DNA of 64,000 bases from Hymenobacter telluris (GTDB lineage: Bacteria > Bacteroidota > Bacteroidia > Cytophagales > Hymenobacteraceae), in the NCBI RefSeq assembly GCF_017313265.1, contig NZ_JAFLQZ010000009.1:146406-210405 (forward strand), in the 5' to 3' direction. Positions 17,532 through 27,502 of the stretch are shown piece after piece; the first letter of the stretch is position 1; every line of letters begins with the position of its first letter. The translations under genes and the position numbers were made by a program. The notes beneath the pieces were generated by a model that had not been told where the DNA came from, searched no databases, and saw nothing but the letters and a program-made list of their open reading frames with translations.

Positions 17532-20500
17532 ATGCATAAAATTGTACTAACGATGGCCGCCTGCGGGGCTTCTCTGCTGATGAGCCCCGTGGCGCAGGCG
17601 CAGGGCCAGGTGGTGCGGGGCGTGGTGTCGGATGGCAAGCTGCTGCTGCCGGGCGTTACCGTTATTGAGAAGGGTACGCCTTCCAACGGGGCCTCTACCG
17701 ATGCCGAGGGCCGCTACCAGCTTACGCTGCGCGGCAAAACCGGCGTGCTGGTGTTCAGCTTCATCGGCTACGAGTCCAAGGAAGTGGCCGTAGGCGGCCA
17801 GACTGCCATCAACGTGTCGTTGCGCTCCAGTGAGCAGAAGCTCAACGAAGTAATGGTGGTGGGCTTTGGCGAGCAGAAGAAGATTACGTCCACGGGTTCG
17901 GCCAGCTCGGTGAGCGGGCGCGAAATCCGGGAAAACCCCACGGCCAGCCTCCAGAACTCGATTGTGGGCCGCATGCCGGGCTTCTTCTCGCAGCAAACCT
18001 CGGGGCGGCCCGGCCAGGACGGCGCGGCCTTCTACATCCGGGGCCAAAGCTCCTACAACGGCAACAACCAGCCGCTCATCATCGTCGATGACATTGAGTA
18101 CACCTACGAGCAGTTCTCGCGCCTCGACCCCAACGAAATCGAGAGCCTGACCATTCTCAAAGACGCTTCTACCACGGCCATTTACGGGGTGCGCGGCGCC
18201 AACGGCGTAATGGTGGTAACCACCCGCCGCGGCCAGAGCGGCCCGCCCAAAGTGAGTGTCCGGCTGGAAAGCGCCATGCAGCAGCCCACCACCCTGCCGA
18301 AGTACCTGGATGCCTACCAGAGCGCTTCGCTCTACACCCAGGCCCAAATCAACGACAACGCCGCCAACCCCAACCCCAACTTCAAGCCACGCTTCTCGGA
18401 AGAGGATTTGCGCTTGTTTCAGACCGGCGAAGACCCCTACGGCCACCCCAACGTGAACTGGCGCAAGGTGCTGTTCCGGGACTTCAGCCAGCAGTACCGC
18501 GCCAACCTTGACCTGTCGGGTGGTACCGACCGGGTGAAGTACTTTGTGTCGGCGGGCTATCTGTACCAGAACGGGCTGCTGAAGGATTTCGGCAAGGGGC
18601 AGGGTGTAAACAACAACTTCTTCCACCAGCGCTACAACTACCGCTCGAACCTGGACATCAGCGTCACGAAATCCACCGACGTGCGGGTGGATTTGTACGG
18701 CAACTTTGCCCAAACCAACGACCCGGTTTTCGGCAACATTCAGGGCAAGCAGGACATTTTCTACGAGTACAGCAGCTTCCTGGCTTTGTCGCCGTTTGCC
18801 TACCCGATTTACAACCCCGACGGCTCCTACGGCTTCAGCCAGTGGCAGATCGACCAGACCGGCTACAACGCCAACAACGTTATCGGTCGCCTAACGCACT
18901 ACGGCTACAGCCGCACCAATGCCAACAACATCAACGGTATTGTGTCGGTGAAGCAGAAGCTGGATTTCCTCACGAAAGGCCTCCAACTGACGGGCCGGGT
19001 AGCCTATACCAGCGACTACGCCTACGGCCGGGGTATGAACCGCAGCGAGTTCCCCTCGTTCATCTACGACCCCACAAAGGCCCCCGACGACCCCACCGCC
19101 TACCGTCCGCGCGACCCCAACGTGTACCGGGTGCGCCGCTTCTTCCTGAGCTACGGCGCGGGTAGCACCCGGCGCGCGCTCAACGTGCAAGCCATTCTCA
19201 ACTACGACCGGACTTTTGGCAAGCACCACGTAACGGGCCTGGGCTTGCTGAACCGCAACTCGGTATCAGCCGCGTCCGGCGACGTCGTGTACAACTTCAT
19301 TCCCAACAACTTCCGGGGGTACTCGGGGCGCTTTGGCTACGACTATGCTCAGAAGTATCTGTTTCAAGTGAATGCCGGCTACAACGGCTCGACGCGCTTC
19401 ACCAAAAACAACCGCTACGGCTTGTTTCCGGCCGTATCGGGCGGGTGGGTGCTGTCGGAGGAAGGCTTCTACAAGAACCACATCAAGGCCGTGGACTTCC
19501 TGAAATTCCGGGGTTCCTACGGCATTGTGGGCAACGACGCGCTGGGCTCGGGCTTCAGCTATTACTACCAGCAAACCTACAACAACGCCGGCGGCGTGAA
19601 CCTGGGCTACTCCAGCAACAACTACGGCGGTATTGAAGAAGGCCGGCTGGCCAACGAAAACGTAACCTGGGAAAAGGAAAAGAAGCTGGACCTGGCCGTG
19701 GAATTTGGGCTGTTCAACAGCGCCATTACCGGCAACGTCAACTACTTCAACAACGAGCGGTACGACATCCTGACCAACCGGGGCACCATTTCGGCCATTT
19801 TCGGGCAGGCGCTACCACCCGTGAACCTGGGCCGGGTGAACAACCGCGGTATCGAGTACGAGCTGGGCTTCAAGAAGCAGCTCACCGCCGACTGGTTTGT
19901 GGGCGTGCACGGGCAGTATTCCATTGCCAACAACAAGATTCTGTTTCGTGATGAGCCCCAGCAGCAGTATGGCTACCAGCGCTTTACCGGCAAAGCCATT
20001 GGGCAGGAGCTGCTGTACGAGGCCATTGGCTACTACCGCGACCAGCAGGATATTGACAGCAGCCCCCGGACGCCCGTACCGGCCCGCCCCGGCGACCTGA
20101 AGTACAAGGACCTCAACGAAGACGGGGTTATCAACGAGTTCGACCGGGCCGTAATCGGCTTGCCCAACCTGCCTACCAACGTGTACGGGTTTGATTTCAA
20201 CGTGCGCTACAAAGGCATCACCCTTAGTGCGTTGTTTCAGGGCGTGCACGGCGGCAGCACCCGCCTGATTCGGGAAGGCATCAAGGCGTTCAGCTCCAAC
20301 CTCACCGAAATCCACACCAAAGCCTGGACCCCCGAGCTGGGCGACGCGGCCGAGTATCCGCGCCTCACGCTGCTGGCCGGCCTCAGCGACGCCGACGTGT
20401 ACCCGTCCACGTTCTGGCAGATTCCCAACGACTTCCTGCGCATGCGCAACGCCCAAATCAACTGGGACCTGCCGGCCGGCTTCACGCAGCGCCTGGGTAT

Positions 20501-20657
20501 TCCGCAGATGCGGGTGTACGCCAACGGCTCCAACCTGCTGACGTTCACGCAGCTAACCAAGCGCTACGAGGTGGACCCTGAAATCTCGCTCAACAACGAC
20601 CGGGTAGCGTATCCGCCGCAGCGCGTGCTGAACCTGGGCGTCAGCGCCACTTTCTAA
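17532..20657 (+). CDS. SusC/RagA-family TonB-dependent glycan transporter (pair 2)
   Basis: 1041 residues. The signal peptide ends in AQAQ. The CarboxypepD-regulatory-like domain (about 28-100) begins VVRGVVSDGKLLLPGVTVIE. LNEVMVVGFGEQKK (about residue 104) is the SusC TonB-box/linker motif. The plug contains NSIVGRMPGF, PLIIVDDIEY and LTILKDASTTAIYGVRGANG, and the barrel ends in VLNLGVSATF. The stop codon TAA overlaps an upstream in-frame ATG of the following susD. It is about 50 bases after the first SusD, probably the same transcript, and partner of the SusD encoded next. The barrel sequence differs widely from pair 1, which suggests a different oligosaccharide. Confidence 0.96.
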   Translation: MHKIVLTMAACGASLLMSPVAQAQGQVVRGVVSDGKLLLPGVTVIEKGTPSNGASTDAEGRYQLTLRGKTGVLVFSFIGYESKEVAVGGQTAINVSLRSSEQKLNEVMVVGFGEQKKITSTGSASSVSGREIRENPTASLQNSIVGRMPGFFSQQTSGRPGQDGAAFYIRGQSSYNGNNQPLIIVDDIEYTYEQFSRLDPNEIESLTILKDASTTAIYGVRGANGVMVVTTRRGQSGPPKVSVRLESAMQQPTTLPKYLDAYQSASLYTQAQINDNAANPNPNFKPRFSEEDLRLFQTGEDPYGHPNVNWRKVLFRDFSQQYRANLDLSGGTDRVKYFVSAGYLYQNGLLKDFGKGQGVNNNFFHQRYNYRSNLDISVTKSTDVRVDLYGNFAQTNDPVFGNIQGKQDIFYEYSSFLALSPFAYPIYNPDGSYGFSQWQIDQTGYNANNVIGRLTHYGYSRTNANNINGIVSVKQKLDFLTKGLQLTGRVAYTSDYAYGRGMNRSEFPSFIYDPTKAPDDPTAYRPRDPNVYRVRRFFLSYGAGSTRRALNVQAILNYDRTFGKHHVTGLGLLNRNSVSAASGDVVYNFIPNNFRGYSGRFGYDYAQKYLFQVNAGYNGSTRFTKNNRYGLFPAVSGGWVLSEEGFYKNHIKAVDFLKFRGSYGIVGNDALGSGFSYYYQQTYNNAGGVNLGYSSNNYGGIEEGRLANENVTWEKEKKLDLAVEFGLFNSAITGNVNYFNNERYDILTNRGTISAIFGQALPPVNLGRVNNRGIEYELGFKKQLTADWFVGVHGQYSIANNKILFRDEPQQQYGYQRFTGKAIGQELLYEAIGYYRDQQDIDSSPRTPVPARPGDLKYKDLNEDGVINEFDRAVIGLPNLPTNVYGFDFNVRYKGITLSALFQGVHGGSTRLIREGIKAFSSNLTEIHTKAWTPELGDAAEYPRLTLLAGLSDADVYPSTFWQIPNDFLRMRNAQINWDLPAGFTQRLGIPQMRVYANGSNLLTFTQLTKRYEVDPEISLNNDRVAYPPQRVLNLGVSATF

Positions 20658-20677
20658 TGACTTCTGGCTTCCCATCC

Positions 20678-22417
20678 ATGAAAAAGCTATTCCCTTACCT
20701 ATTGGTTGCCCTGGCGGCGTCGTCCTGCAAAGACTCCGACGACTTCCTGGAGCCCAAAACCAATGCCCTCACCGAGGAAACGGTATTCGCCGACAGCATC
20801 CGGACCATGGGGTTCCTCTCGCGCATCTACAGCAGCTCCGGCTACAGCTTCGACAAAGGCCGCTGGAGCAGCCACGGCAACAGCGAGCAAGCCACCGACG
20901 ATGCCGAGTATGCCTACAGCGGTGCCTTCCAAACGGCCGTGACGCTCTACAACGGCTCGTTGAGCGCCTTGTCGGGGCAGGCCAACGGGCTGATTGCCGA
21001 CATCTGGAACATTCCGTACACCAATATCCGGCGCACGAATCTGTTTCTGGAAAAGCTGCCGACTACGCCGCTTTCCGCCCGCACCCAGCAGCGGGTAGCC
21101 GCCGAGGCGCGCTTCCTGCGGGCCTGGTACTATCATCACCTGCTCATCAACTACGGCGGCGTGCCGCTGATTGGCGACAAGGTGTTTGAAATCACCGACT
21201 TCCCCGACTACCCGCGCAGCTCCTACGCCGACTGCGTAGACTACGTGGTGAGCGAGCTGGACGCCGTGGCGGCCATACTGCCCACCGTGGCCGGCTACTC
21301 CGAGCAGGACTACGGCCGGGCCACCCGCGGCGCGGCCCTGGCCCTCAAGGCGCGGGTGCTGCTGTACGCGGCCAGCCCACTCTTCAACGGCGGCGCCGAA
21401 ACCACCGACCCCGCGCTGGCCGCCATTATCAGCTACCCCACCACCAGCACCACCCACTGGCAGCGGGCCGCCGATGCGGCGCTGGCCGTTATCAACTCCC
21501 GGCAGTATTCTTTGTACACCGACAACACCCGGCCCGGCAACGGCTTCTATCAGGTGTTTCTGCGCCGTGTGAATCCGGAGTACATCTTTGCCGTGAACCG
21601 GGGAGCGAACAAGGACTTCGAGGTGTTTTACCTGCCTTCCAGCCGGTCGGGCCAGGCTAACTCCATGCCCACCCAGAACCTGGTAGATGCCTTCCCGATG
21701 AAGAACGGCAAGGCCATCACCGACCCCACCTCCGGCTACGACCCGCGCAACCCCTACCTAAACCGGGACCCTCGGTTTGGGTACAGCATCATTTTCAACA
21801 CGGCCCGCTACTTCCTGCAATCCTCGGGGCAGCAGGCGGAAGTGCTGACGTATGACGGAGCCCCTACCGACGGGTTTACGGCCGCCGGGCAGCGCACCGG
21901 CTACTACAGCCGCAAAATGTGCGACGAAACCCTGGCCGCCAACAGCCCCGGCAACACCGAGCGGGGCTGGCCGCTGCTGCGCTACGCCGAGGTGCTGCTT
22001 GGCTACGCCGAGGCCATCAACGAAACCGGCCAGACCACTCTGGCCTACGACAAGCTGAAGGAGCTGCGCAGCCGCGCCGGTATTGATGCCGGTACCGACG
22101 GCATGTACGGCCTGACCCCCAACATGACGGTAGCGCAGATGCGGGCCGTAATTCAGAACGAGCGCCGCGTGGAGCTGGCCAACGAAGACCACCGCTGGAA
22201 TGACATCCGGCGCTGGAAAATTGCGGTGGCCGTCAACAACGGCTTCAACAAGCGCATGCAGATTACGCGCGGCGGCACCTCGCCCAACTTCACTTACACC
22301 TACACCATCACCAACTCGGTGCGGCAGCACGTGTTCCAGCCCAAGCAGTACCTGATGCCTATCACCGACAGCGAGATTCGGAAGATGCCCTCGATGCTGC
22401 AAAACCCCGGCTACTAA
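20678..22417 (+). CDS. SusD/RagB-family glycan-binding lipoprotein (pair 2)
   Basis: About 579 residues from the ATG at 20678, which gives a standard lipoprotein signal (KKLFPYLLVALAASSC). A start seven codons upstream overlaps the susC stop but only adds MTSGFPS. Family blocks: AEARFLRAWYYHHLLINYGG near residue 145, ATRGAALALKARVLLYAASP near 220, RYAEVLLGYAEAINE near 440, VIQNERRVELANEDHRWNDIRRW near 500, and a final MLQNPGY. It pairs with the SusC immediately upstream. A perfect 13-bp hairpin lies 40 bases after the stop, and the next SusC gene starts 400 bases further on, so this may be the end of a transcription unit. Confidence 0.95.
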   Translation: MKKLFPYLLVALAASSCKDSDDFLEPKTNALTEETVFADSIRTMGFLSRIYSSSGYSFDKGRWSSHGNSEQATDDAEYAYSGAFQTAVTLYNGSLSALSGQANGLIADIWNIPYTNIRRTNLFLEKLPTTPLSARTQQRVAAEARFLRAWYYHHLLINYGGVPLIGDKVFEITDFPDYPRSSYADCVDYVVSELDAVAAILPTVAGYSEQDYGRATRGAALALKARVLLYAASPLFNGGAETTDPALAAIISYPTTSTTHWQRAADAALAVINSRQYSLYTDNTRPGNGFYQVFLRRVNPEYIFAVNRGANKDFEVFYLPSSRSGQANSMPTQNLVDAFPMKNGKAITDPTSGYDPRNPYLNRDPRFGYSIIFNTARYFLQSSGQQAEVLTYDGAPTDGFTAAGQRTGYYSRKMCDETLAANSPGNTERGWPLLRYAEVLLGYAEAINETGQTTLAYDKLKELRSRAGIDAGTDGMYGLTPNMTVAQMRAVIQNERRVELANEDHRWNDIRRWKIAVAVNNGFNKRMQITRGGTSPNFTYTYTITNSVRQHVFQPKQYLMPITDSEIRKMPSMLQNPGY

Positions 22418-22457
22418 CGCTGGCTGCACGCTGGGCTAACGCCTGCCGTCATCACCC

Positions 22458-22499
22458 CCAACGGGCTGCTTTCCCTGCAAAGAGAGAGCAGCCCGTTGG
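22458..22499 (+). terminator. Perfect 13-bp hairpin downstream of susD (pair 2)
   Basis: CCAACGGGCTGCT at 22458-22470 is exactly complementary to AGCAGCCCGTTGG at 22487-22499, with a 16-base purine-rich loop. There is no U-run on the plus strand, so it may be an mRNA-stabilising 3' structure or a weak terminator. Confidence 0.6.
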
Positions 22500-22819
22500 C
22501 GTAAAAAGCTTGGCTGAGCAAGGGAAAACGAGTTGGTTAGTGAGGGCTTACGGTACTAGGATAGCTCGCCAGCGGTAGGAGAGAGGGCACAAGAAGCCAC
22601 CTGCGGGCGGAAAGAACCGGCTGCTGGCAGTGTAGTGAAAATGCCCCCCTGTTTTGCCGAAAATGGAACCCTCAACGCGTCTGGCAACCGCCTAGTTTTG
22701 AGATTAAAGCAGGATAGAGTTGCAATTGCTTGGGGTTGCTACTACTGCATTTGTACCTCTATCCAGATGAGCCCATCAACCACACTCTTCCCACACTAAC
22801 TGGCTCCGGCCATTTTTGT
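22500..22819 (+). promoter_or_regulatory. Leader region of susC (pair 3) with candidate -7 element TAGTTTTG
   Basis: A 320-base gap without genes lies ahead of the third SusC. TAGTTTTG at 22693-22700 fits the Bacteroidota -7 consensus TAnnTTTG. No TTG lies at the expected -33 distance. It would give a leader of about 110 bases. The same octamer lies at a similar distance ahead of the minus-strand SusC at 46 kb. Confidence 0.35.
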
Positions 22820-25819
22820 ATGCAACTGAAACCTCTACTTCTATGCGGAACGCTGGTGCCTTTGCAGGCGGCCTTCGCGGCTCCCATTTCTGGTAGCATC
22901 CCAAGTACCGAGCCTACCCTCTCGGTTGCCACTCCCGTTGCCGACGTCACCATCACTGGTCAGGTGCGCGACGAAAAAGGAGAGGCCCTGCCCGGCGTAA
23001 CAGTGGTAATAAAAGGAACCACCATCGGGGCTAGCACGGATGCTCAGGGTAATTTTTCGCTCCGGGTACCCGAGGCCAATGCCAACGGCACGCTGCTGGT
23101 TTCCTACGTGGGCTACCAGGCTCAGGAGGTGCCCCTAAGTGGCCGCACCACCCTGAACGTGGCCCTGAAGCCCGATGCCCAGGCCTTGAACGAAGTAGTA
23201 GTAGTGGGCTATGGCACCCAGAAACGCTCCGACGTGACGGGTTCGGTGGTATCGGTGCCGCAGGACCGGCTGGAGCGCCTGCCGGTGTCCAACATTGCCC
23301 AGGCCCTGCAAGGAGCCGTGGCGGGGGTGCAGATTACGGCACCCTCCAGCGTGCCGGGCAGCCAGCCCAACATCAACATCCGGGGTGTCCGCTCGATTAC
23401 GGCCAACACCAACCCCTACGTTATTCTGGACGGGGTGCCGTTTCCGGGCAACTTCAACGACATCAGCCCTTCGGACATTGCTTCTATTGAAATCCTGAAA
23501 GACGCGTCGGCCACGGCCATTTACGGTACGCGCGGCTCGAACGGGGTTATTCTGGTGACCACCAAGCGCGGCAAAAACGGCAAGGCCCAGATTCGGTACA
23601 ACGGCTACGCTGGCATCGATAAAATGAACAATACCCTGCGCCCCATGAACGGCGCCGAGTACGCCGCCAAGTACCGTGCCTTCACCATTCAGCGCAACAT
23701 CAACCAGGACCCCGTGCCCAACTTCGGGGAGCGGGCCAACTACGATGCGGGCCGGGAAACCGACTGGATTGACCTGATTTCACAGAACGGCTACATTCAG
23801 GACCATAACGTGGCTGTTTCGGGGGGTACCAACGACGTGAAATACTACGTGTCGGGCGACTACTTCAAGCAGCGGGGTATTTTGCAGGGCTACCAGTTCC
23901 GGCGCGTTTCGCTGCGCTCCAACCTCGATGCCAACCTCACGCCTTGGCTACGCATCGGCACGTCGGCATTCTACGCCAACTCCAACGACGACGGGGGCCG
24001 CGTAGACCTGGCGCTGGCGCAGGCCGCCAGCCCCTACGGCACACCCTTCAACCCCGACGGTACCTATAACATCTTCCCGCAGTTTCCGGAACTGCTCTAC
24101 GTGAACCCGCTACTGGGCCTGACCACCGACCGGACGAGCCGCGTGAACCAGCTAACCGGTACGGGCTACGCCGAGGTAACGCCGACTTTCGTGAAAGGCC
24201 TGACGTATCGCCTCAATGCCAGCTACTCGTACCGGCCCTATAAGTCAACCTCTTACGTAGGACGGGCCGCCAACAATCTGATTGGGGCCGCACAAATCCT
24301 CAACGACGAGCGCCACAACTACACCATCGAGAACATCCTGACATATAACAAGGATATTGGCAAGCAACACTTCGACCTGACGGCCCTCTACAGCGCCCAG
24401 GAAAACACCTACTTCACGGCCACTACCAACGGCAGCAACTTCATCAACGACGAAATCGGCTACAACGGTATTGGCTCGGGCGGCGGTATTCCTACCATCA
24501 GTTCCTACGATGAGCGCCGCTCGCTGCTCTCGCAGATGGGCCGCCTCAACTACTCCTACGACAGCCGCTACCTGTTCACGGTAACGGCCCGCCGCGACGG
24601 CTCGTCGGTGTTCGGGGCCAATACCGACAAGTACGCTACCTTCCCATCGGTAGCCTTGGGCTGGAACGTTGCCAACGAAGCCTTTCTGAAAAGCGTATCG
24701 GCGGTGAATTTGCTGAAGCTGCGGGCGTCGTACGGCATCACCGGCAACGAGGGCATCAATCCGTACCAGACTATTACGGGGCAAAGCTCGCTGCAGTATA
24801 CGTATAACGGAGTTTCGGCCACTGGCTTACGGGCCAACCGCATTGGCAATTCCAGCCTGAAATGGGAGCAGACCGGCAGCCTGAACCTGGCCGTGGATTT
24901 CAGTGTGCTCGACAACCGCATTGGCGGTACGGTGGAATATTATAAGGCCAAAACCGAAGACCTGCTGCTCAACCGTAACCTGCCCATCGTGACGGGCTAC
25001 GGCTCCATCCTCGACAACATTGGGGAAGTGGAGAACCGCGGCATTGAGGTGACGCTGAACACGGTGAACGTGAAAGCCGGCGACTTTACCTGGTCGACCA
25101 GTGCCAACTATACCCGCAACCGCAACGAAGTTCTGGCCCTCAACGGCACCGACGACATCGGCAACCGCCGCTTTATTGGGAAGCCGCTGAACGCCATTTA
25201 CGACTACCGGCTGGTGGGCGTGTGGCAGGTTGGGGAAGACCCCACCGGCCTGGACCCCGGTGCCCGCCCCGGCGACCTGAAATTTGCCGACCTCGACGGC
25301 AATGGCGTCATCAACAGCCTCGACCGGGAGTACCTGGGCACCCAGCTGCCCAAGTACACCGGCGGTATCACCAACACCTTCGAGTACAAGGGCCTGAGTT
25401 TGCGCGTGTTCTTCCAGACGGCCCAGGGCATTCTGCGCAACAACCCGCTGCTGAACCGCGCCGACTTTGCGGGCCGCATCAACCAGCCGGCCGCCATTGG
25501 CTACTGGACGGTGGAAAACCCTAGCAACGACCGGCCAAGCCTGGTGTACACCAACCCGCGGGGCTACGGCTACCCTAAAGATGCCAGCTACACCCGTCTC
25601 AAAGACATTACCCTCAGCTATACCTTCGGGCAGAGCCTGCTGGACCGCGCCAAGCTGGGCGCCGTAACGGCCTACGTGAGCGGCCGCAACCTCTACACCT
25701 GGACCGACTGGCTGGGCTGGGACCCGGAGCAGACCTACAACGCCGGCACCGACACCAACAACAACAACTTCCCCAACGTGGCTACCTACGTGTTCGGTTT
25801 GAACCTGACCCTGCGCTAA
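22820..25819 (+). CDS. SusC/RagA-family TonB-dependent glycan transporter (pair 3)
   Basis: About 999 residues from the ATG at 22820, preferred because it directly precedes a signal peptide (QLKPLLLCGTLVPLQAAFA). The upstream TTG start adds 30 unlikely residues. Domain order: CarboxypepD-regulatory-like (about 45-115, ITGQVRDEKGEALPGVTVVI), LNEVVVVGYGTQKRSDVTGS motif near residue 125, plug with ALQGAVAGVQI, PYVILDGVPFPG and IEILKDASATAIYGTRGSNG, then the barrel ending YVFGLNLTLR. It is the most canonical SusC of the cluster. It forms a pair with the SusD encoded 28 bases downstream and precedes the GH43/GH35/DUF2264 enzyme genes, so it probably imports their products. Confidence 0.96.
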   Translation: MQLKPLLLCGTLVPLQAAFAAPISGSIPSTEPTLSVATPVADVTITGQVRDEKGEALPGVTVVIKGTTIGASTDAQGNFSLRVPEANANGTLLVSYVGYQAQEVPLSGRTTLNVALKPDAQALNEVVVVGYGTQKRSDVTGSVVSVPQDRLERLPVSNIAQALQGAVAGVQITAPSSVPGSQPNINIRGVRSITANTNPYVILDGVPFPGNFNDISPSDIASIEILKDASATAIYGTRGSNGVILVTTKRGKNGKAQIRYNGYAGIDKMNNTLRPMNGAEYAAKYRAFTIQRNINQDPVPNFGERANYDAGRETDWIDLISQNGYIQDHNVAVSGGTNDVKYYVSGDYFKQRGILQGYQFRRVSLRSNLDANLTPWLRIGTSAFYANSNDDGGRVDLALAQAASPYGTPFNPDGTYNIFPQFPELLYVNPLLGLTTDRTSRVNQLTGTGYAEVTPTFVKGLTYRLNASYSYRPYKSTSYVGRAANNLIGAAQILNDERHNYTIENILTYNKDIGKQHFDLTALYSAQENTYFTATTNGSNFINDEIGYNGIGSGGGIPTISSYDERRSLLSQMGRLNYSYDSRYLFTVTARRDGSSVFGANTDKYATFPSVALGWNVANEAFLKSVSAVNLLKLRASYGITGNEGINPYQTITGQSSLQYTYNGVSATGLRANRIGNSSLKWEQTGSLNLAVDFSVLDNRIGGTVEYYKAKTEDLLLNRNLPIVTGYGSILDNIGEVENRGIEVTLNTVNVKAGDFTWSTSANYTRNRNEVLALNGTDDIGNRRFIGKPLNAIYDYRLVGVWQVGEDPTGLDPGARPGDLKFADLDGNGVINSLDREYLGTQLPKYTGGITNTFEYKGLSLRVFFQTAQGILRNNPLLNRADFAGRINQPAAIGYWTVENPSNDRPSLVYTNPRGYGYPKDASYTRLKDITLSYTFGQSLLDRAKLGAVTAYVSGRNLYTWTDWLGWDPEQTYNAGTDTNNNNFPNVATYVFGLNLTLR

Positions 25820-25847
25820 TTACTTCCCACGCCCACACGCATTCCAC

Positions 25848-27440
25848 ATGAAACGTTTTTCTCTTTATATGCTGGGCCTGCTTGGTGCCGCCCAGCTGCT
25901 TAGTTCCTGCGCCAAAGACTACCTCGACGAAGACCCCAAGTCGCTCTACACGCCGTCTACCACGCTGGTTGACTCGCTGGGGTTTGAGGCGGCTATGGTG
26001 GGGTTGCAATCCGTAGTGCGCGAGCAGTACACGGCCAGCGACCGGCAGGGCCTGCTCAGCACCATGCAGGTAGGCACCGATGCCGCCATTCCGGTGCTCT
26101 CGGCCATTGAGGGCATCGAGGTACCGTACTACAACTACACCCTCATGAACTCGCAGGATGGCGGGGCCGCCTATTACTGGAGCTGGGCCTACCGCACCAT
26201 CAACAATGCCAACCAGATTATTGCGGGCACTACTACCACGGCCAGCCCCGCGCTGCGCCAAGGCTACAAAGACCGTATCAGTGCCGAGGCCCGCTTTTTC
26301 CGGGCCTACGCTTACAACCTGCTGGCTACGCTCTACGGCGGGGTGCCGCTGGTGGAAACGCCCGTTACCAGTCCGCGCATCGACTTCACGCGGGCTTCGC
26401 TGGAGCAGGTAAATGCGCTGATCATTAGTGATCTGACTACTGCCGTAGCCAACCTGCCCCAGGTAAGTTCCCGGGCCGTTAGCCAGCAGTCGCGCATCAA
26501 CCGGGGGGCGGCGCAACAGCTGCTTGGGGAGGTGTACCTACGCACCAACCAGCCCGCGCTGGCCCAAACCCAGCTCCAGAACGTAATCAGCGGCAACCAG
26601 TACCGCTTGATTACGGCCCGCTACGGCGTGAAATCCTCGCAGCCCGGCGACTATTACTCCGACATGTTTGTGGTGGGCAACCAGCGCCGCAGCCAGGGCA
26701 ACACCGAGCTGATCTGGGGCATTGAACAGCAGCTCCTGGTGCCCGGCGGCGAAACCTCGGCGCAGCAGCGCCGGGTGTGGGTGCCGGGCTACTACAACAT
26801 CAACGGCATGCTGGTGGCCGACTCGCTCGGGGGCCGGGGCGTCGGCCGTTTGCGGCTTAGCGACTGGGTGATTTACCGCCTGTACCGCAACCTGCCCAAC
26901 GACATGCGGAACTCCAGGTACAACATCCGGCGCCGTTTCTACTACAACAATCCGGCCTCGGCCAACTACGGCCGCCGCGTGGTAGTCACCGGCTCCGATA
27001 CCCTGCGGATTGCGCCCCACACCACCAAGTGGAACCAGTTCAACCCCAACGACGTGTTCGGTTTCGGTACCATCAAGGACCTGACCATGATGCGCCTCGG
27101 CGAAACTTACCTGCTGCTGGCTGAAGCCCAGTTCAAGCAAGGCAATACGGCCGGCGCCGCTACCAGCATCAACGTGCTGCGCACCCGCGCCCAGGCGCCG
27201 CTGGTTACCGCCGCCGACATCACCCTTGATTTCATTCTGGATGAGCGCGCCCGGGAGCTGATTGGGGAAGAGCAGCGCCGCCTCACGCTGTTGCGCACCG
27301 GCACCCTCATCGACCGGGTGACGCGCCTCAACCCCACCTTCGTGACCGGCCTGACCACCAAAAACCTGCTGCTGCCCATTCCGCAGGCAGAAATTGACCT
27401 GAACACGCAGGGCCGTCTGGAGCAAAACCCCGGCTACTAA
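25848..27440 (+). CDS. SusD/RagB-family glycan-binding lipoprotein (pair 3)
   Basis: 530 residues. Lipoprotein signal KRFSLYMLGLLGAAQLLSSC. SusD signatures: ISAEARFFRAYAYNLLATLY near residue 144, INRGAAQQLLGEVYLRTNQP near 218, MMRLGETYLLLAEAQFKQGN near 412, a degenerate ERARELIGEEQRRLTLLRTG near 464, and NLLLPIPQAEIDLN...LEQNPGY at the end. It is a more RagB-like, shorter version than pairs 1 and 2. It lies 28 bases after its SusC. A 10-bp hairpin follows 15 bases after the stop, before the GH43 gene. Confidence 0.95.
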   Translation: MKRFSLYMLGLLGAAQLLSSCAKDYLDEDPKSLYTPSTTLVDSLGFEAAMVGLQSVVREQYTASDRQGLLSTMQVGTDAAIPVLSAIEGIEVPYYNYTLMNSQDGGAAYYWSWAYRTINNANQIIAGTTTTASPALRQGYKDRISAEARFFRAYAYNLLATLYGGVPLVETPVTSPRIDFTRASLEQVNALIISDLTTAVANLPQVSSRAVSQQSRINRGAAQQLLGEVYLRTNQPALAQTQLQNVISGNQYRLITARYGVKSSQPGDYYSDMFVVGNQRRSQGNTELIWGIEQQLLVPGGETSAQQRRVWVPGYYNINGMLVADSLGGRGVGRLRLSDWVIYRLYRNLPNDMRNSRYNIRRRFYYNNPASANYGRRVVVTGSDTLRIAPHTTKWNQFNPNDVFGFGTIKDLTMMRLGETYLLLAEAQFKQGNTAGAATSINVLRTRAQAPLVTAADITLDFILDERARELIGEEQRRLTLLRTGTLIDRVTRLNPTFVTGLTTKNLLLPIPQAEIDLNTQGRLEQNPGY

Positions 27441-27454
27441 GCATGTATTTGGCG

Positions 27455-27479
27455 GCCTGCTACCTAACTGGTAGCAGGC
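27455..27479 (+). promoter_or_regulatory. 10-bp perfect hairpin between susD (pair 3) and the GH43 gene
   Basis: GCCTGCTACC at 27455-27464 pairs exactly with GGTAGCAGGC at 27470-27479, with a five-base loop TAACT. No U-run follows, so partial attenuation or 3'-end protection of the susCD message is more likely than full termination. Confidence 0.55.
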
Positions 27480-27502
27480 GGCTATTTATCCTTCGAGTTT
27501 CT